Assembly: GCF_014842995.1 (NCBI RefSeq)
Contig: NZ_JACYXL010000004.1
Coordinates: 1-64,000 of the forward strand
From: Rhodanobacter sp. 7MK24
GTDB lineage: Bacteria; Pseudomonadota; Gammaproteobacteria; Xanthomonadales; Rhodanobacteraceae
DNA length: 64,000 bases
Direction: 5' to 3'
Shown here: positions 1 to 9,178 of the stretch, piece by piece
Layout of the letters: the number at the start of each line of letters is the position of its first letter
Numbering within the stretch: position 1 is the first letter of the stretch
The notes under the pieces: generated by a model
What the model was told of the DNA's origin: nothing
Database searches by the model: none
Seen by the model: the letters and a program-made list of their open reading frames with translations, nothing else
Made by a program: the position numbers and the translations under genes

Positions 1-185
1 CACGATGGCGAGTCGGGTGTTTTCCAGCTTCCGCATACAGTCATCCCGAGGTGTTTTGGGTAGCGTCTGATGCGCATGCAGCGCGTGTCGGCCGATCGAC
101 GGGGACGCACGCTTGCGCTGGGGCGAGCGCGGTGCCGACTATGCGAAGGTATATCGTGCGGAGGACGTGTAGGATCCTGCGGCCG

Positions 186-203
186 AGATGAAGTCATCTC
201 GAG
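186..203. promoter_or_regulatory. 18-bp dyad, possible operator
   Basis: Two perfect 8-bp arms, CGAGATGA and TCATCTCG, are separated by two bases. The symmetry is seen directly in a non-coding stretch. A role as a regulator binding site is inference, and no neighbouring regulator gene is visible to pair with it. Confidence 0.3.
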
Positions 204-420
204 TTAATGTGCAATGTCGTTCGATTGGGCGGCAATTACTTCAATTCGTTGCGCGCGTCATTGCCGCATATCCACCGCACTTGCGACTGCCGGGATGCGT
301 AGCGCGCTTCGACCATCGAGCCGATGCGTCACAGACCATCCTTCGATGTGCGCCCGCGAGCGCCTGGCGCCGCGACGAACCGGCTTGCAACGGCTTTGCG
401 GCCCGAGCCCTAATCCAGGA

Positions 421-543
421 TCAATGGAGAATGCCCATTTGAAACATTGCCCAGCCCGCCACCGCACTGATCGTCAGGCAAACAATGAGCCAGAATCCGC
501 GGGAATTTTTCCCCCAGAACGGCTTCTTCTCGTTGTTTTCCAT
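421..543 (-). CDS. Possible 40-residue single-pass membrane peptide
   Basis: A short frame reads MENNEKKPFWGKNSRGF and continues into one hydrophobic segment of about 19 residues (WLIVCLTISAVAGWAMF), ending in MGILH. A charged N-terminal tail followed by one membrane helix is typical of small bacterial membrane proteins. A second ATG lies 12 bases upstream (555). Neither start has a strong Shine-Dalgarno sequence. It is the only frame in the first 1.2 kb that looks protein-like. I do not recognise a family. Confidence 0.35.
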   Translation of the reverse strand: MENNEKKPFWGKNSRGFWLIVCLTISAVAGWAMFQMGILH

Positions 544-1322
544 AGTGTTTTGCATCCGCAATGATTTGGCTGGACGGGCTGCTGAGGGTGCTTGCGTGAA
601 GCCAGTATCGTGCCAAACCGCAGCATATGCGCGCCTGGACTTCACGCCATGTGATACAGGGCAGGAATTTGCCGTCGGGCATCGCGATCGGGTTCGAATA
701 CCGGTGAATTGCGGCGAGTGGCACCCGTCCTGGTTCGGCGCGCCGATCCTCAAATGGCACGGCAGGCTTCTCGGCACATCGTGGGCATCGAGCGCGCGGT
801 GGCACTGCGAGTCATCTAGGGACAAAAATTTGTCAGCAACATGGATGCCCGGAATAGAGGGCTCGTCCCGCTCGGCTTGCGGTCAGCTGCATGCAAGTTC
901 GGGGCAATTGGAAAATTCTGTTCTCGACGTCCTGGAGCCGACAGACGAGGTAGTCATGACGGTGACGCCGGGTGCACGATATTTTGTAATAGGGAATAGG
1001 TTGGGACCGATATAAAGGGATTTTTGGTTGACGGCGTAATTAGGTGTACGGCTTCTAAATGTGATTGGCGATTGTGATGCTTCTTTCACGTCCTGTATGG
1101 CATCACGGAATGTGGCGCTGTGATCTTTCACCCGCAGCGGCTGGTTTTCTACGCGGCAATTGATTTAAGTGATCGGATTCGGCTGGTTGCCATCGAAAGG
1201 CGGATTTTCGCCTTCCGAGGAGCTTCTGTGCGGGCGAAAAATACAAGTGCGGGATTATGCAGCGCCGCCAGCTGACTGTTCAGTTATTCCCGGCAAATCG
1301 AATATTCGAGGACATGTTGATC

Positions 1323-2429
1323 ATGAAAAAGACTTGTGCCTTTACCGTTCTTGGCTTCGCGTTGCTGGCCAGCGGTTGTGTATGGTCGCCAGGGCAAAAT
1401 ATGTCCGGGCAGGGCCTGGTTCGCGGCACGCCGACCGATAACAGCCAAATACAGCTGGTAACCATTACTCCGCAGCTATTGGCGGAGAATCAATCGCCGA
1501 TGTTGACTGCATCGGTGCCGGAGGCGCTGCTGTCTTATCAACCGGGTCCTTATCGCATCGGGCCGGGAGACGCGCTTTACATCACCGTCTGGGATCACCC
1601 GGAACTGACTTCACCGGCGGGCACGCAACAGCAGACCGCGGCCAATGGTCGCCTGGTGCGCTCGGACGGCACCCTGTTTTATCCCTATGTGGGCTCCATC
1701 AAGGTCGCTGGCATGACCATCGAAGAGGTGCGCCAGGCCATCGAATCGAAGATAGGGAAGTATGTGGAGAAGCCGCAGGTGGACGTCAGCATCGTCGGCT
1801 ACAACAGCCAACATGTGACGTTCCAGGGCGCCTTCATGAAGACCGACCCACAGTCGATCACAGCGGTTCCGTTGACCTTGGGGCAGGCGCTCGGAACGGC
1901 AACCATCAATTCCGATCAGGCCAACATGTCGGGTCTGATACTCAACCGCGATGGGCAGAACTACCACCTGGATCTTGCCGCCTTGTACGACAGCCGGGGT
2001 CTGGCGAAAGACATTTACCTGAAGGCCGGAGATCGTCTGTTGCTTGCCTACAACGATTCCGAGGAGGTGTACGTGATGGGCGAAGTGATGCGCCCTCAGG
2101 CGGTCACCTTCAGGTCGCTTCCCTATATCACGCTGACCCAGGCACTGGGTCGTGTAGGGGGGCTCAATCCGGTCACGGCCAATGGCCGGGCAGTCTATGT
2201 CGTTCGCGGTGCGGACGATCTGAAGAACGCTCCGGCCAAGGTCTTCCAGCTTGATGCACGTTCGCCGGCGGCATTCGCCCTCGGAGACGGCTTCAAGTTG
2301 AAGCCGGGCGACGTCGTATTCGTCGGCGCGGCCGGCATTACCCGCTGGAACCGCTTCCTGAGCCAGCTGCTGCCTTCGGCGACTCTGGTTACCAGCGCTG
2401 CCGCTGCGAATTACAGCGCGACCCATTAA
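1323..2429 (+). CDS. wza: Wza-type outer-membrane polysaccharide export lipoprotein
   Basis: This 368-residue outer-membrane channel exports capsule or exopolysaccharide chains. The chosen start gives a lipoprotein signal (MKKTCAFTVLGFALLASGC) with Cys19 as the lipidated residue; GAGGA lies 10 bases upstream. Features shared with E. coli Wza are the PES motif region (YRIGPGDALYITVWDHPELT), repeated SLBB-like domains, the VMGEV strand, and a C-terminal amphipathic segment containing RWNRFLSQLLP, which forms the outer-membrane alpha-barrel in Wza. Its partners wzb and wzc are 20 kb away at the other end of the cluster on the opposite strand, so it must have its own promoter. An earlier in-frame ATG at 1314 is possible. 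Family assignment is very secure. Confidence 0.95.
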   Translation: MKKTCAFTVLGFALLASGCVWSPGQNMSGQGLVRGTPTDNSQIQLVTITPQLLAENQSPMLTASVPEALLSYQPGPYRIGPGDALYITVWDHPELTSPAGTQQQTAANGRLVRSDGTLFYPYVGSIKVAGMTIEEVRQAIESKIGKYVEKPQVDVSIVGYNSQHVTFQGAFMKTDPQSITAVPLTLGQALGTATINSDQANMSGLILNRDGQNYHLDLAALYDSRGLAKDIYLKAGDRLLLAYNDSEEVYVMGEVMRPQAVTFRSLPYITLTQALGRVGGLNPVTANGRAVYVVRGADDLKNAPAKVFQLDARSPAAFALGDGFKLKPGDVVFVGAAGITRWNRFLSQLLPSATLVTSAAAANYSATH

Positions 2430-3084
2430 GGCGATCCTGAATCTGCCGGGTCATCGTCGGGTTGGACTCGAACCTTGGTCATCACCGCCGTTCGCGTGTT
2501 GATGGCCAAGGTTCGAGGGCGCAGTCGAGGCCACGGGCGAGGCGCATACGGAATCCGATGCTCCAATCGCATCGAAATGCGTGTTGCACCACCTTTCCTG
2601 AAGAGGCATGGATGGGTCACTTATACGGCGTGGCCTGATCGCATCTTGGCCCTGGCGAATTTTTTTTAGCTTTTGCGGAGCCGTCTGGAGATTAAGGAAT
2701 TCATGGCAATTCGTGCATCTGGGTCGCTAAATCACGGAAGAGCTGGATCTCCCGAAACACCATTTGAACAAGCGGTTCATGCGGCGCTTATATAAACCGG
2801 TTTTGTCTGAATAAGACATTCACGCTGTACAAGATTTGTCATCTTAAAGATGCTAGGTTCGAAGGCCCGGCGTGAGTGCCATTTCCTTTTTCATAGCAGT
2901 TGCTGTCGTGTCATTTATTTTTACTGGATTGATCCAGGCATGCATGAAATATCGGCCAGTCGTATTCGCGGTTCGTAGATAGCAGGCTGTCAAGGCCTTT
3001 GCCGCTCGCCGGCTGGACCATCCACAACATGAACTTGCGCGGACCTTGGGGGACCGCTCGAGATGGGTAGGAGGCGAAGGTCTC
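2430..3084. other. Long intergenic leader between wza and the WecA-type gene
   Basis: About 650 bases without a gene, less GC-rich than its surroundings. It contains an imperfect hairpin just after wza (12-bp arms CTCGAACCTTGG at 2467-2478 and CCAAGGTTCGAG at 2506-2517, no T run). It also contains a plausible sigma-70 promoter near 2764-2793 and two small dyads (TGTCT-N5-AGACA at 2804-2818; CATCTT-A-AAGATG at 2840-2852). The dyads would lie in a 5' leader of roughly 280 bases for the next gene. Confidence 0.45.
2764..2793 (+). promoter_or_regulatory. Candidate sigma-70 promoter for the WecA-type transferase
   Basis: TTGAAC (2764-2769), an 18-base spacer, then TTATAT (2788-2793), overlapping the AT-rich TATAAA at 2791-2796. 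It is the best promoter match in this intergenic region and leaves a long leader before the gene at 3085. Confidence 0.35.
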
Positions 3085-4293
3085 ATGCTGGAACTGCGAT
3101 TGGTTCTCGATGGTTTGGTAGCCGCATCCACATCTGCGGTAGCCATTGCTGTTATGCGTCCGTTTGCCATAGTGCTTGGCTTGGTCGATCACCCGGATCA
3201 CCGCAAGCAGCATCTTGGCGAAATACCGCTGGTGGGCGGTCTGGCGATTTTCATCGGGATGGTCGCAGGAGCCGCCTGCTACGGTGCCTTCCACGGGTTC
3301 GAGGGAGTCTTGCTCGGAACCGCCGCGGTGCTTGCCCTGCTTGGCGCGCTGGATGATCGCTTTGGACTCAGCGTTCGCGATCGTCTGCTGACGCAGACCA
3401 TCGTGATACTGACGGTGATCTCCAGCACTGGCGTGTACATCCACACGCTGGGGCATCTTTTCGGCCACGACGTGGTGCTTGGCTGGCTTGGCGTACCGAT
3501 GACCGTAGTCGCCGTCATCGGCCTGGTGAATGCGTTCAACATGATGGACGGCATCGACGGTCTTGCCGGCAGTCTGACCCTGGTCAGCATTGCCGCCGTC
3601 GTCCTGTTTGCTTCTCCTACTTCCTTGCGTGGGATCATCATGTTGCTGGCCCTGCTGGCTGCGGCAACGCTGCCCTATCTGGCCGTCAACCTCGGTCTCC
3701 TGGGCGGAAAGGTTTTCCTGGGCGACGCGGGCAGCACACTGGTCGGCTACCTGCTGGCCTGGGCGCTCATCCGCTTGAGCCAGCTGCCGCAGACGCATTT
3801 GTCGCCGATCGACGTGTTGTGGTGCGTGGCGCTGCCGGTGTTCGACACGCTTGCGGTGATGTGCCGGCGCATGCGCGAGGGCCGCTCGCCGTTCAAGCCG
3901 GACCGTGGCCATATCCACCATATCCTGCTGGGGGCGGGCCTGGGGCCGCGCGCCACCTTGGCCACGCTCGTCATGCTTGCGGCGGGCCTGGCGTCGATCG
4001 GTGCGATCGTCAGCAGCGTGGATCATTCGGCGGGCGCGAATCTCATGGCGTTTTGCCTGATTCTCGGCGTCTACATGGCGACAGTCATGCGCTTGTGGCT
4101 GCGCCAGGAGGCGCGTCGGCAAGGCGCATTTGCCCCGCGTCCGGGACCGGGGGCGAAGATCCATTCGCTGGAGGCAGAGCGGCACTCCGCGGCCTCCGGC
4201 CTAGCTGCGCGAGGCAGGGACCACCGGGCGGAGAACGGAGGCAGCGAAACAGAGGCATTCCGCCGCGCGGTAGAGCGCGCCGACCGGCGTTGA
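3085..4293 (+). CDS. wecA: WecA-type undecaprenyl-phosphate sugar-1-phosphate transferase
   Basis: This integral membrane enzyme of the MraY/WecA superfamily starts polysaccharide assembly by moving a sugar-1-phosphate (GlcNAc-1-P in WecA) from a UDP-sugar onto undecaprenyl phosphate at the inner membrane. The 402-residue protein has many hydrophobic segments, the N-terminal VDHPDHRKQHLGEIPLVGG motif, LDDR at about 89-92, NMMDGIDG at about 152-159, GDAGSTL near 213 and the HIHH carbohydrate-recognition motif at about 276-279. The start has AGGAGG 10 bases upstream. The last 60 residues are charged and poorly conserved. It sits next to wza and is convergent with the glycosyltransferase operon, so it is the likely initiator for that polymer. 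A second homologue lies at 59.8 kb. Confidence 0.9.
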   Translation: MLELRLVLDGLVAASTSAVAIAVMRPFAIVLGLVDHPDHRKQHLGEIPLVGGLAIFIGMVAGAACYGAFHGFEGVLLGTAAVLALLGALDDRFGLSVRDRLLTQTIVILTVISSTGVYIHTLGHLFGHDVVLGWLGVPMTVVAVIGLVNAFNMMDGIDGLAGSLTLVSIAAVVLFASPTSLRGIIMLLALLAAATLPYLAVNLGLLGGKVFLGDAGSTLVGYLLAWALIRLSQLPQTHLSPIDVLWCVALPVFDTLAVMCRRMREGRSPFKPDRGHIHHILLGAGLGPRATLATLVMLAAGLASIGAIVSSVDHSAGANLMAFCLILGVYMATVMRLWLRQEARRQGAFAPRPGPGAKIHSLEAERHSAASGLAARGRDHRAENGGSETEAFRRAVERADRR

Positions 4294-4344
4294 TCTTGCG
4301 CGGGCAATCGGGCCTCGAAATCTGCTGCGCTGGGGTGGATGAGG

Positions 4345-4361
4345 CGCCGCACCATGCGGCG
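4345..4361. terminator. Hairpin between the convergent wecA and exopolysaccharide operons
   Basis: CGCCGC-ACCAT-GCGGCG forms a 6-bp GC-only stem in the 89-base gap where the two transcription units meet. No T run follows on either strand, so it may act as a weak bidirectional stop or a 3'-end stabiliser. Confidence 0.3.
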
Positions 4362-4382
4362 GCGGCTATCGGACGGCCGCGC

Positions 4383-5822
4383 TCACTTGAGTCCGACCAA
4401 TTGGATCGATGCCCCGTCCGCGATCGTGGTTACGCCGCTTTCGATGTCGTTGGCGTACTCGATGGAATGCTTCACCACCAGATTGCCGCGGGTGATGCGC
4501 ATCTGCCTGCTCGTGCTGAGGAATGACATCACGGCGGCACCGGGTGCTGAGCCCCTGCCGCGCCTGACCTTGTTTCCGGAGATGATCACCGCTTCGATGT
4601 CCCGGCTGTTGTCCGGGGTATTGTCTTCGGCGAAGTTGATGCAAGAGCCGTAGATGTCGATGAACACGTTTCCTGCGCATACCACCCGGTTGGCGCCAAG
4701 CACGCCGATCGCTCCCATCTGCGGGCGTATGCCGATGAACGTGTTGCCCGTGATCACCGTGTTGATGGCGTTTTCGCTGGTCCGATAAGCGAAGGATCCC
4801 AGCCTGACCGCATCGCCGCCCGGTCCGGATCCCGCTGGCGAGCGCTGGAAGGTGCATCCGCTGACCTGCGTGCCGCTCAGGCCGTTGACCGCGATGTCGA
4901 CGCGGATCGAATTGAGGAAGTGGCAGTTGCGCACGGAGAGGTTGTCGGCGACATCCGCGATAGTCTTGGCTTTCGTCGCGGTATCGATGCCCCAGTAGCA
5001 ATTCTTGAACTGGCAGTCGGACACGACCCAGTCGTGGATGTTGTCTCCGGCCTGACGGCCGTTGAAAAACGTGATGCCTGCCGTGTTCACGGTGTCGATA
5101 TCGATGAACCTGCATTGCGCGATGGTCACGTGCCGATACACGCTCCACGGGTGATCCGGCTCGAAATCGATGCCGCCCACCGAGTGGGAGAGTTTCGCGT
5201 TGCCGATGTTCTGGAACAGGCAGTTCTCCACCGTCAGCTGATCGCAATCGATGATGGAGAGGCCGTTGCGGTTGTCCTTCACCGCGCCGTCGAACACGCA
5301 GTCGCGTACGGTGATGCGCTGGTTGTGGCGTTCGGTGCTGCGGAGCGTGCCCGAGCCGACATACATGCCGTCGCCGCGAAAGCCATAGAAGCTCACCCGC
5401 TCGACGGTCAGGTCCGAAGTGGCGTTGACGGCGAGCAGATAGAAGTACTGCTGGTAGCCGAACTCCGCCACGCGTCCGTTGAGTTTGAGATCGTGCAGAC
5501 GGATGTTTCGCATGTTGTCCGCGACATTGGCGCTGCCGCCATCGCGGACATAGGTGGCGAGCATGAATTCGCAGGCCAGCGAACTGTCGTACGCCCGCAG
5601 CTCGCTGGTCTGTCCATCGCCGTACAGCTCGATGTCCGACTTGAGGTTGAGTTGCTTTACGGGATAGATCCCGGCGGGTACGAAGACCTTGCTGCCGCCC
5701 TTGTCGATGGCCGCCTGGATGCCGCTGGTGCAATCGTACGAGCTGTTGCCCGTGCGGAGGGCGGCGTGTTCCGTCGCGGGCAGGAAGTCCAGGACATTCG
5801 TCACTTGCGGCGAGGATGGCAT
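4383..5822 (-). CDS. Right-handed parallel beta-helix protein (pectate-lyase-like)
   Basis: This is the last gene of the minus-strand polysaccharide operon. The start at 5822 has GGAGA eight bases upstream and gives 479 residues. The N-terminal part (SGIQAAIDKGGSKVFVPAGIYPV, then LKSDIELYGDG) matches the pectate-lyase-3/GH28-related entry to a right-handed beta-helix. Repeating coils of the type ITVRDCVFDG and LTVENCLFQN follow. Such folds are found in polysaccharide lyases, hydrolases, epimerases and phage tailspikes. In this setting it may trim or modify the polymer. No signal peptide is visible from this start or from the longer alternative at 5924, so how it would reach exported polysaccharide is unclear. 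The catalytic type cannot be fixed by eye. Confidence 0.8.
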   Translation of the reverse strand: MPSSPQVTNVLDFLPATEHAALRTGNSSYDCTSGIQAAIDKGGSKVFVPAGIYPVKQLNLKSDIELYGDGQTSELRAYDSSLACEFMLATYVRDGGSANVADNMRNIRLHDLKLNGRVAEFGYQQYFYLLAVNATSDLTVERVSFYGFRGDGMYVGSGTLRSTERHNQRITVRDCVFDGAVKDNRNGLSIIDCDQLTVENCLFQNIGNAKLSHSVGGIDFEPDHPWSVYRHVTIAQCRFIDIDTVNTAGITFFNGRQAGDNIHDWVVSDCQFKNCYWGIDTATKAKTIADVADNLSVRNCHFLNSIRVDIAVNGLSGTQVSGCTFQRSPAGSGPGGDAVRLGSFAYRTSENAINTVITGNTFIGIRPQMGAIGVLGANRVVCAGNVFIDIYGSCINFAEDNTPDNSRDIEAVIISGNKVRRGRGSAPGAAVMSFLSTSRQMRITRGNLVVKHSIEYANDIESGVTTIADGASIQLVGLK

Positions 5823-5967
5823 GGCAGAGTCTCCGATCGCGTATGGCCGCGGGAAGGCAGGCGTGTCCCGGCCAAACTCGGCAGTCGATTCCTTGGCGGG
5901 GATGCGGTTCTCCGAACGGCGCATGTGCTGTGTCGCGGCGGGATGCGTACGGCACGAAGGTGGATTT

Positions 5968-7128
5968 CTATGGGGACGACTCGGCCGGCGCCGCCAGCGG
6001 ATCGCACAATTCGGCATAGACTTCCAAGGTGTGCTCGATGACGATGTGTTCATCGAACTGCGTCCGCGCCTTGAGGCGGGCCGCCTCGCCCAGCCGCTGC
6101 GCGAGCCCGGGGATTTCCAGCACTCGTCGGATGGCATGCGCCAGCGCTTCGCTGTTGCCCTTGGGGACCAGCAAACCGTCGACGTCATCGGTCACCACTT
6201 CGCGGCAGCCCGGTACGTCCGTGGTGATCAAGGGGAGTCCACAGGCGGCGGCTTCGACCAGCGTCCTGGGCAATCCCTCCCGATAGCTCGGCAGTACCAC
6301 GACATCGACCGAAGCGAGCAGGCCGGCCATGTCATCGACGTGACCGAGCCAGGTGACCAGCCCCTCTGCTACCCAGCCTCGTATCGTTGCTTCCGGAACC
6401 GTGGCAGGGTTGCCGGGATCCGGCGTGCCGGCGAGCAGGGCATGGAGGGAACAGCCTTGGAGGCGTAGCTGCCGGATGGCGTTGACGAATTCGTCGAGAC
6501 CCTTGTCCCAGAGCAGCCTGCATGCCAGCAGTACACGCGGGTGTTCGTCGTCCGCGCTTCGCGTACGCGTTGCCAGGGCGAACTGCGCGCAATTCACCCC
6601 CGAGCCGCGAATCAGGCGGATGTGTTGTGGATCGACCAGGCCGGCCTGCTGGAACAACGCGACGTCGTCCGCGTTTTGCAGTATGAGCCGCGCGCCGCGA
6701 CCACCAAGCGCGAGGCGCAGCAAGCCACGCACCACCGGGCGCAGCAATCGCGCCTTCATCTGCGAGCTGGTGAACACATAGCCCATGCCTGCCACCGCAT
6801 TCACCCGGGCCGGCACACCGGCAAGCCGCGCCGCCAATGAGCCATATACGGCGCACTTGATGGTGAATCCGTGCACCAGTACCGGCTGTTCGCGCCGCAA
6901 CAGACGGACAAGATGCCATAGCAGCGCCGCTTCGCGCAGCGGATTGAGGCTGCGTCGCGCCATCGGCAAGGGCTCCCACCGCAGGCCCAGGGCGCGGAGC
7001 TTCGCTCCATAAGGCCCCGGCGGGGAAATCAGCAGGACGTCGTATCCCTGCCGTCGCAGCGACATCGCCAGCGAGCGGCGGAAGTTGTACAGGTACCAGT
7101 CCGTATTGGCGAACAGGACAGCTTTCAC
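5968..7128 (-). CDS. Family 4 glycosyltransferase
   Basis: A 386-residue GT-B glycosyltransferase, probably acting at the cytoplasmic face on the lipid-linked repeat unit. The GTG start at 7128 is supported by AGGAG eight bases upstream and begins VKAVLFANTDWYLYNFRRSL. The C-terminal half carries the GT4 donor-site pattern: LLWDKGLDEFVNA, then SYREGLPRTLVEAAACGLPLI, which contains the E-x7-E motif, then TDVPGCREVV. Its closest familiar relatives are bacillosaminyl/N-acetylhexosamine-adding transferases of the PglA/WbpH kind, but the sugar donor cannot be deduced. It lies 82 bases downstream of the amidotransferase gene and upstream of the beta-helix gene. Confidence 0.88.
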   Translation of the reverse strand: MKAVLFANTDWYLYNFRRSLAMSLRRQGYDVLLISPPGPYGAKLRALGLRWEPLPMARRSLNPLREAALLWHLVRLLRREQPVLVHGFTIKCAVYGSLAARLAGVPARVNAVAGMGYVFTSSQMKARLLRPVVRGLLRLALGGRGARLILQNADDVALFQQAGLVDPQHIRLIRGSGVNCAQFALATRTRSADDEHPRVLLACRLLWDKGLDEFVNAIRQLRLQGCSLHALLAGTPDPGNPATVPEATIRGWVAEGLVTWLGHVDDMAGLLASVDVVVLPSYREGLPRTLVEAAACGLPLITTDVPGCREVVTDDVDGLLVPKGNSEALAHAIRRVLEIPGLAQRLGEAARLKARTQFDEHIVIEHTLEVYAELCDPLAAPAESSP

Positions 7129-7210
7129 GGGTGTGTCTCCTGCAGGACGGCGGGCGCACCGGGCAGTCCGCGAACGGGAGGGCGGGGCGCGCGGTTTGTG
7201 CGCGGCGACG

Positions 7211-9178
7211 TCATGGCGATGTCCCCCGGTTTTCATCCAGCCATGCCTGGAACATGAGCACCGGCCATAGATGGTGCTGCCAGTTGTGGCGGCCGCTCAG
7301 GTGTTCGTTCCATTTCTGCCGGATCGGTGTCGGATGGAAATAACCTTCCTGGCGCAGTCGATTCTCGTCGAGCAGTGCTTCCGCCCAGTCGCGCAGCGGG
7401 CCGCGCAGCCAGCTGTCGAGCGGGATGCCGAAACCCATCTTGGGCCGTTCGACCAGCTCCCTGGGCACGTGTCGGTACAGCACCTGGCGCAGCAGCCATT
7501 TGCCTTCGCCGTCGCGTATCTTCTGGTGCAAGGGGACGCGCCATGCCAGTTCGACCACGCGGTGGTCGAGCATGGGCACGCGGGTCTCCAGGCTATTGGC
7601 CATCGCAGCCCGATCGACCTTCACCAGGATGTCGTCGGGGAGGTAGCTCTGCGCATCCATCGCCATCATCCATTGCGCCAGGATTTTGGTGTCCGGCCAT
7701 GCATCGGGATCGGTCAGCAGGGTTGTCGGTTCGTGCGCGCCGATCACGATGCCGCCCGGGTTCTTCCACTGGCTGGCGAGGTGGAGGAAAAAAGCGTGGC
7801 CGCTCGACAGCGGAAGCACGCCGGCCAGCTTCTGCGCCTTGTCGCCCGGTGTGGCTACGTGCCAACGCTTCGGCAGCAACGGCTTGATGCGCTCGAACCA
7901 CCGGTTCCATGCATCCGGCGATACGGAGCGCAGGATCCCGGCGCCGGCGGTCCGCGCGAACGGCGGCAGGCGCCGCATCCGTTCCCAGGTCGTGCGGGCT
8001 CCGAGATAACGGTTGTAGCCGCCGAAGAGCTCGTCGCCGCCGTCGCCGCTCAGGGCCACCGTCACTTCGCGGCGGGTCAGCTGGCTGACCAGGAAGGTGG
8101 GAATCTGCGAGCTGTCGCTGAAGGGTTCGCAGAAGATCGAAGGGAGCTTCGGGATGACGGCCAGGGCATCGTCGGGGCGCACGTAGAGCTCGGTGTGCTC
8201 GGTACCCAGGTGCTTGGCCACCGCCTTGGCGTGTGCGGCCTCGTCGTAGCCGGCCTCGCCGAACCCCATGGTGAAGGTCCTGATGGGGCGGCTGCTGCGC
8301 GCCTGCATCAGGGCCACGACGGTGCTGCTGTCGATGCCGCCGCTGAGAAACGCGCCCAGCGGCACGTCGGCCAGCATCTGCGCGCCGATGCTGGCGCCGA
8401 GTTGTTCCTCTAGCGCATCGATCGCTTCGGCGTCCGAGCCCGGGAGCGGATTGCCGAGGCCTGCGCGAACGGCATCGTTGTAGCGCCAATACGCCTCGGG
8501 TGCCGCATCTCGGGGCGTATCGGCGGCGATGCGCAGCAGATGCCCGGGACGAAGCTTGAAGACGCCCCGGTGGATGGAATACGGCGCAGGGATGCAATCG
8601 TGGCGCAGCAGCAAGGCCAGTGCGTCGCGGTCGACATCCGCCCGGAAGGCCGCATGCGCCTTCAGGGCCTTGAGCTCCGAACCGAACAGCAAGGTATCGC
8701 CTTGCCATGCGTAGTACAGCGGCTTCTCGCCCATGCGGTCGCGTGCGAGCGTGAGGGCCCGCTGCTGGCGATCCCACAGCGCGAACGCAAACATCCCCAC
8801 GCAGACGTGCAGGGTTCGCTCGACGCCCCAGGCGGCGAAGCATGCGAGCAGGGTCTCGGTATCCGAATGCCCCCGCCACGCCGGTGCCGCGCCTTCCGCA
8901 AGCAGCCGCTGGCGCAGGTCGAGATGGTTGTAGATTTCGCCGTTGAACACGACGACGTAGCGTCCGCAGGCCGAGAGCATGGGTTGATGGCCGGCAGGCG
9001 AGAGATCCTGGATGGACAGGCGTCGCTGGGCCAATGCGATTCCCGCCGATTCGTCGCACCAGTTGCCGCCGTCGTCGGGCCCGCGATGGATCAAGCGCGT
9101 CGACATCGACCGCACCTGTTCCAGCAGGGAGTCCCGCGTGCCGCCACCCGGCTGCCAGAAGCCGGCCACGCCGCACAT
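7211..9178 (-). CDS. asnB: AsnB-type glutamine amidotransferase (asparagine synthase family)
   Basis: A 655-residue class II amidotransferase. Cys2 of MCGVAGF is the Ntn nucleophile that frees ammonia from glutamine. Typical NGEIYN and RDRMGEKPLYY motifs follow, then the ATP pyrophosphatase loop SGGIDSS at 279-285. The start overlaps the end of the preceding glycosyltransferase gene (ATGA) and has GGGAGG six bases upstream. Family members may make asparagine, but those inside polysaccharide clusters often amidate a sugar carboxyl; WbpS in Pseudomonas O-antigen loci is the example. Since this operon encodes an acidic diacetamido sugar pathway, amidation of a uronic acid is my preferred, inferred role. 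The gene symbol denotes the family only. Confidence 0.85.
   Translation of the reverse strand: MCGVAGFWQPGGGTRDSLLEQVRSMSTRLIHRGPDDGGNWCDESAGIALAQRRLSIQDLSPAGHQPMLSACGRYVVVFNGEIYNHLDLRQRLLAEGAAPAWRGHSDTETLLACFAAWGVERTLHVCVGMFAFALWDRQQRALTLARDRMGEKPLYYAWQGDTLLFGSELKALKAHAAFRADVDRDALALLLRHDCIPAPYSIHRGVFKLRPGHLLRIAADTPRDAAPEAYWRYNDAVRAGLGNPLPGSDAEAIDALEEQLGASIGAQMLADVPLGAFLSGGIDSSTVVALMQARSSRPIRTFTMGFGEAGYDEAAHAKAVAKHLGTEHTELYVRPDDALAVIPKLPSIFCEPFSDSSQIPTFLVSQLTRREVTVALSGDGGDELFGGYNRYLGARTTWERMRRLPPFARTAGAGILRSVSPDAWNRWFERIKPLLPKRWHVATPGDKAQKLAGVLPLSSGHAFFLHLASQWKNPGGIVIGAHEPTTLLTDPDAWPDTKILAQWMMAMDAQSYLPDDILVKVDRAAMANSLETRVPMLDHRVVELAWRVPLHQKIRDGEGKWLLRQVLYRHVPRELVERPKMGFGIPLDSWLRGPLRDWAEALLDENRLRQEGYFHPTPIRQKWNEHLSGRHNWQHHLWPVLMFQAWLDENRGTSP

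Larger units (their letters stand above)
1..1322. other. Upstream region with no recognised large gene
   Basis: About 1.3 kb before wza. I see no convincing large gene: the open frames here have no recognisable domain and no good ribosome-binding site. It does hold an 18-bp dyad at 186-203 and a possible 40-residue membrane peptide on the minus strand (421-543), both listed separately. A weak TTGACG at 1028-1033 could be a -35 element, but no good -10 follows at the right spacing. Part of it is probably a long control region for wza; the rest may be decayed sequence. Confidence 0.5.

Noticed and set aside
52-75. GGTAGCGTCT resembling the ops/JUMPstart element of polysaccharide operons
   Set aside because: Only a partial match and about 1.25 kb from wza; no RfaH-type context.
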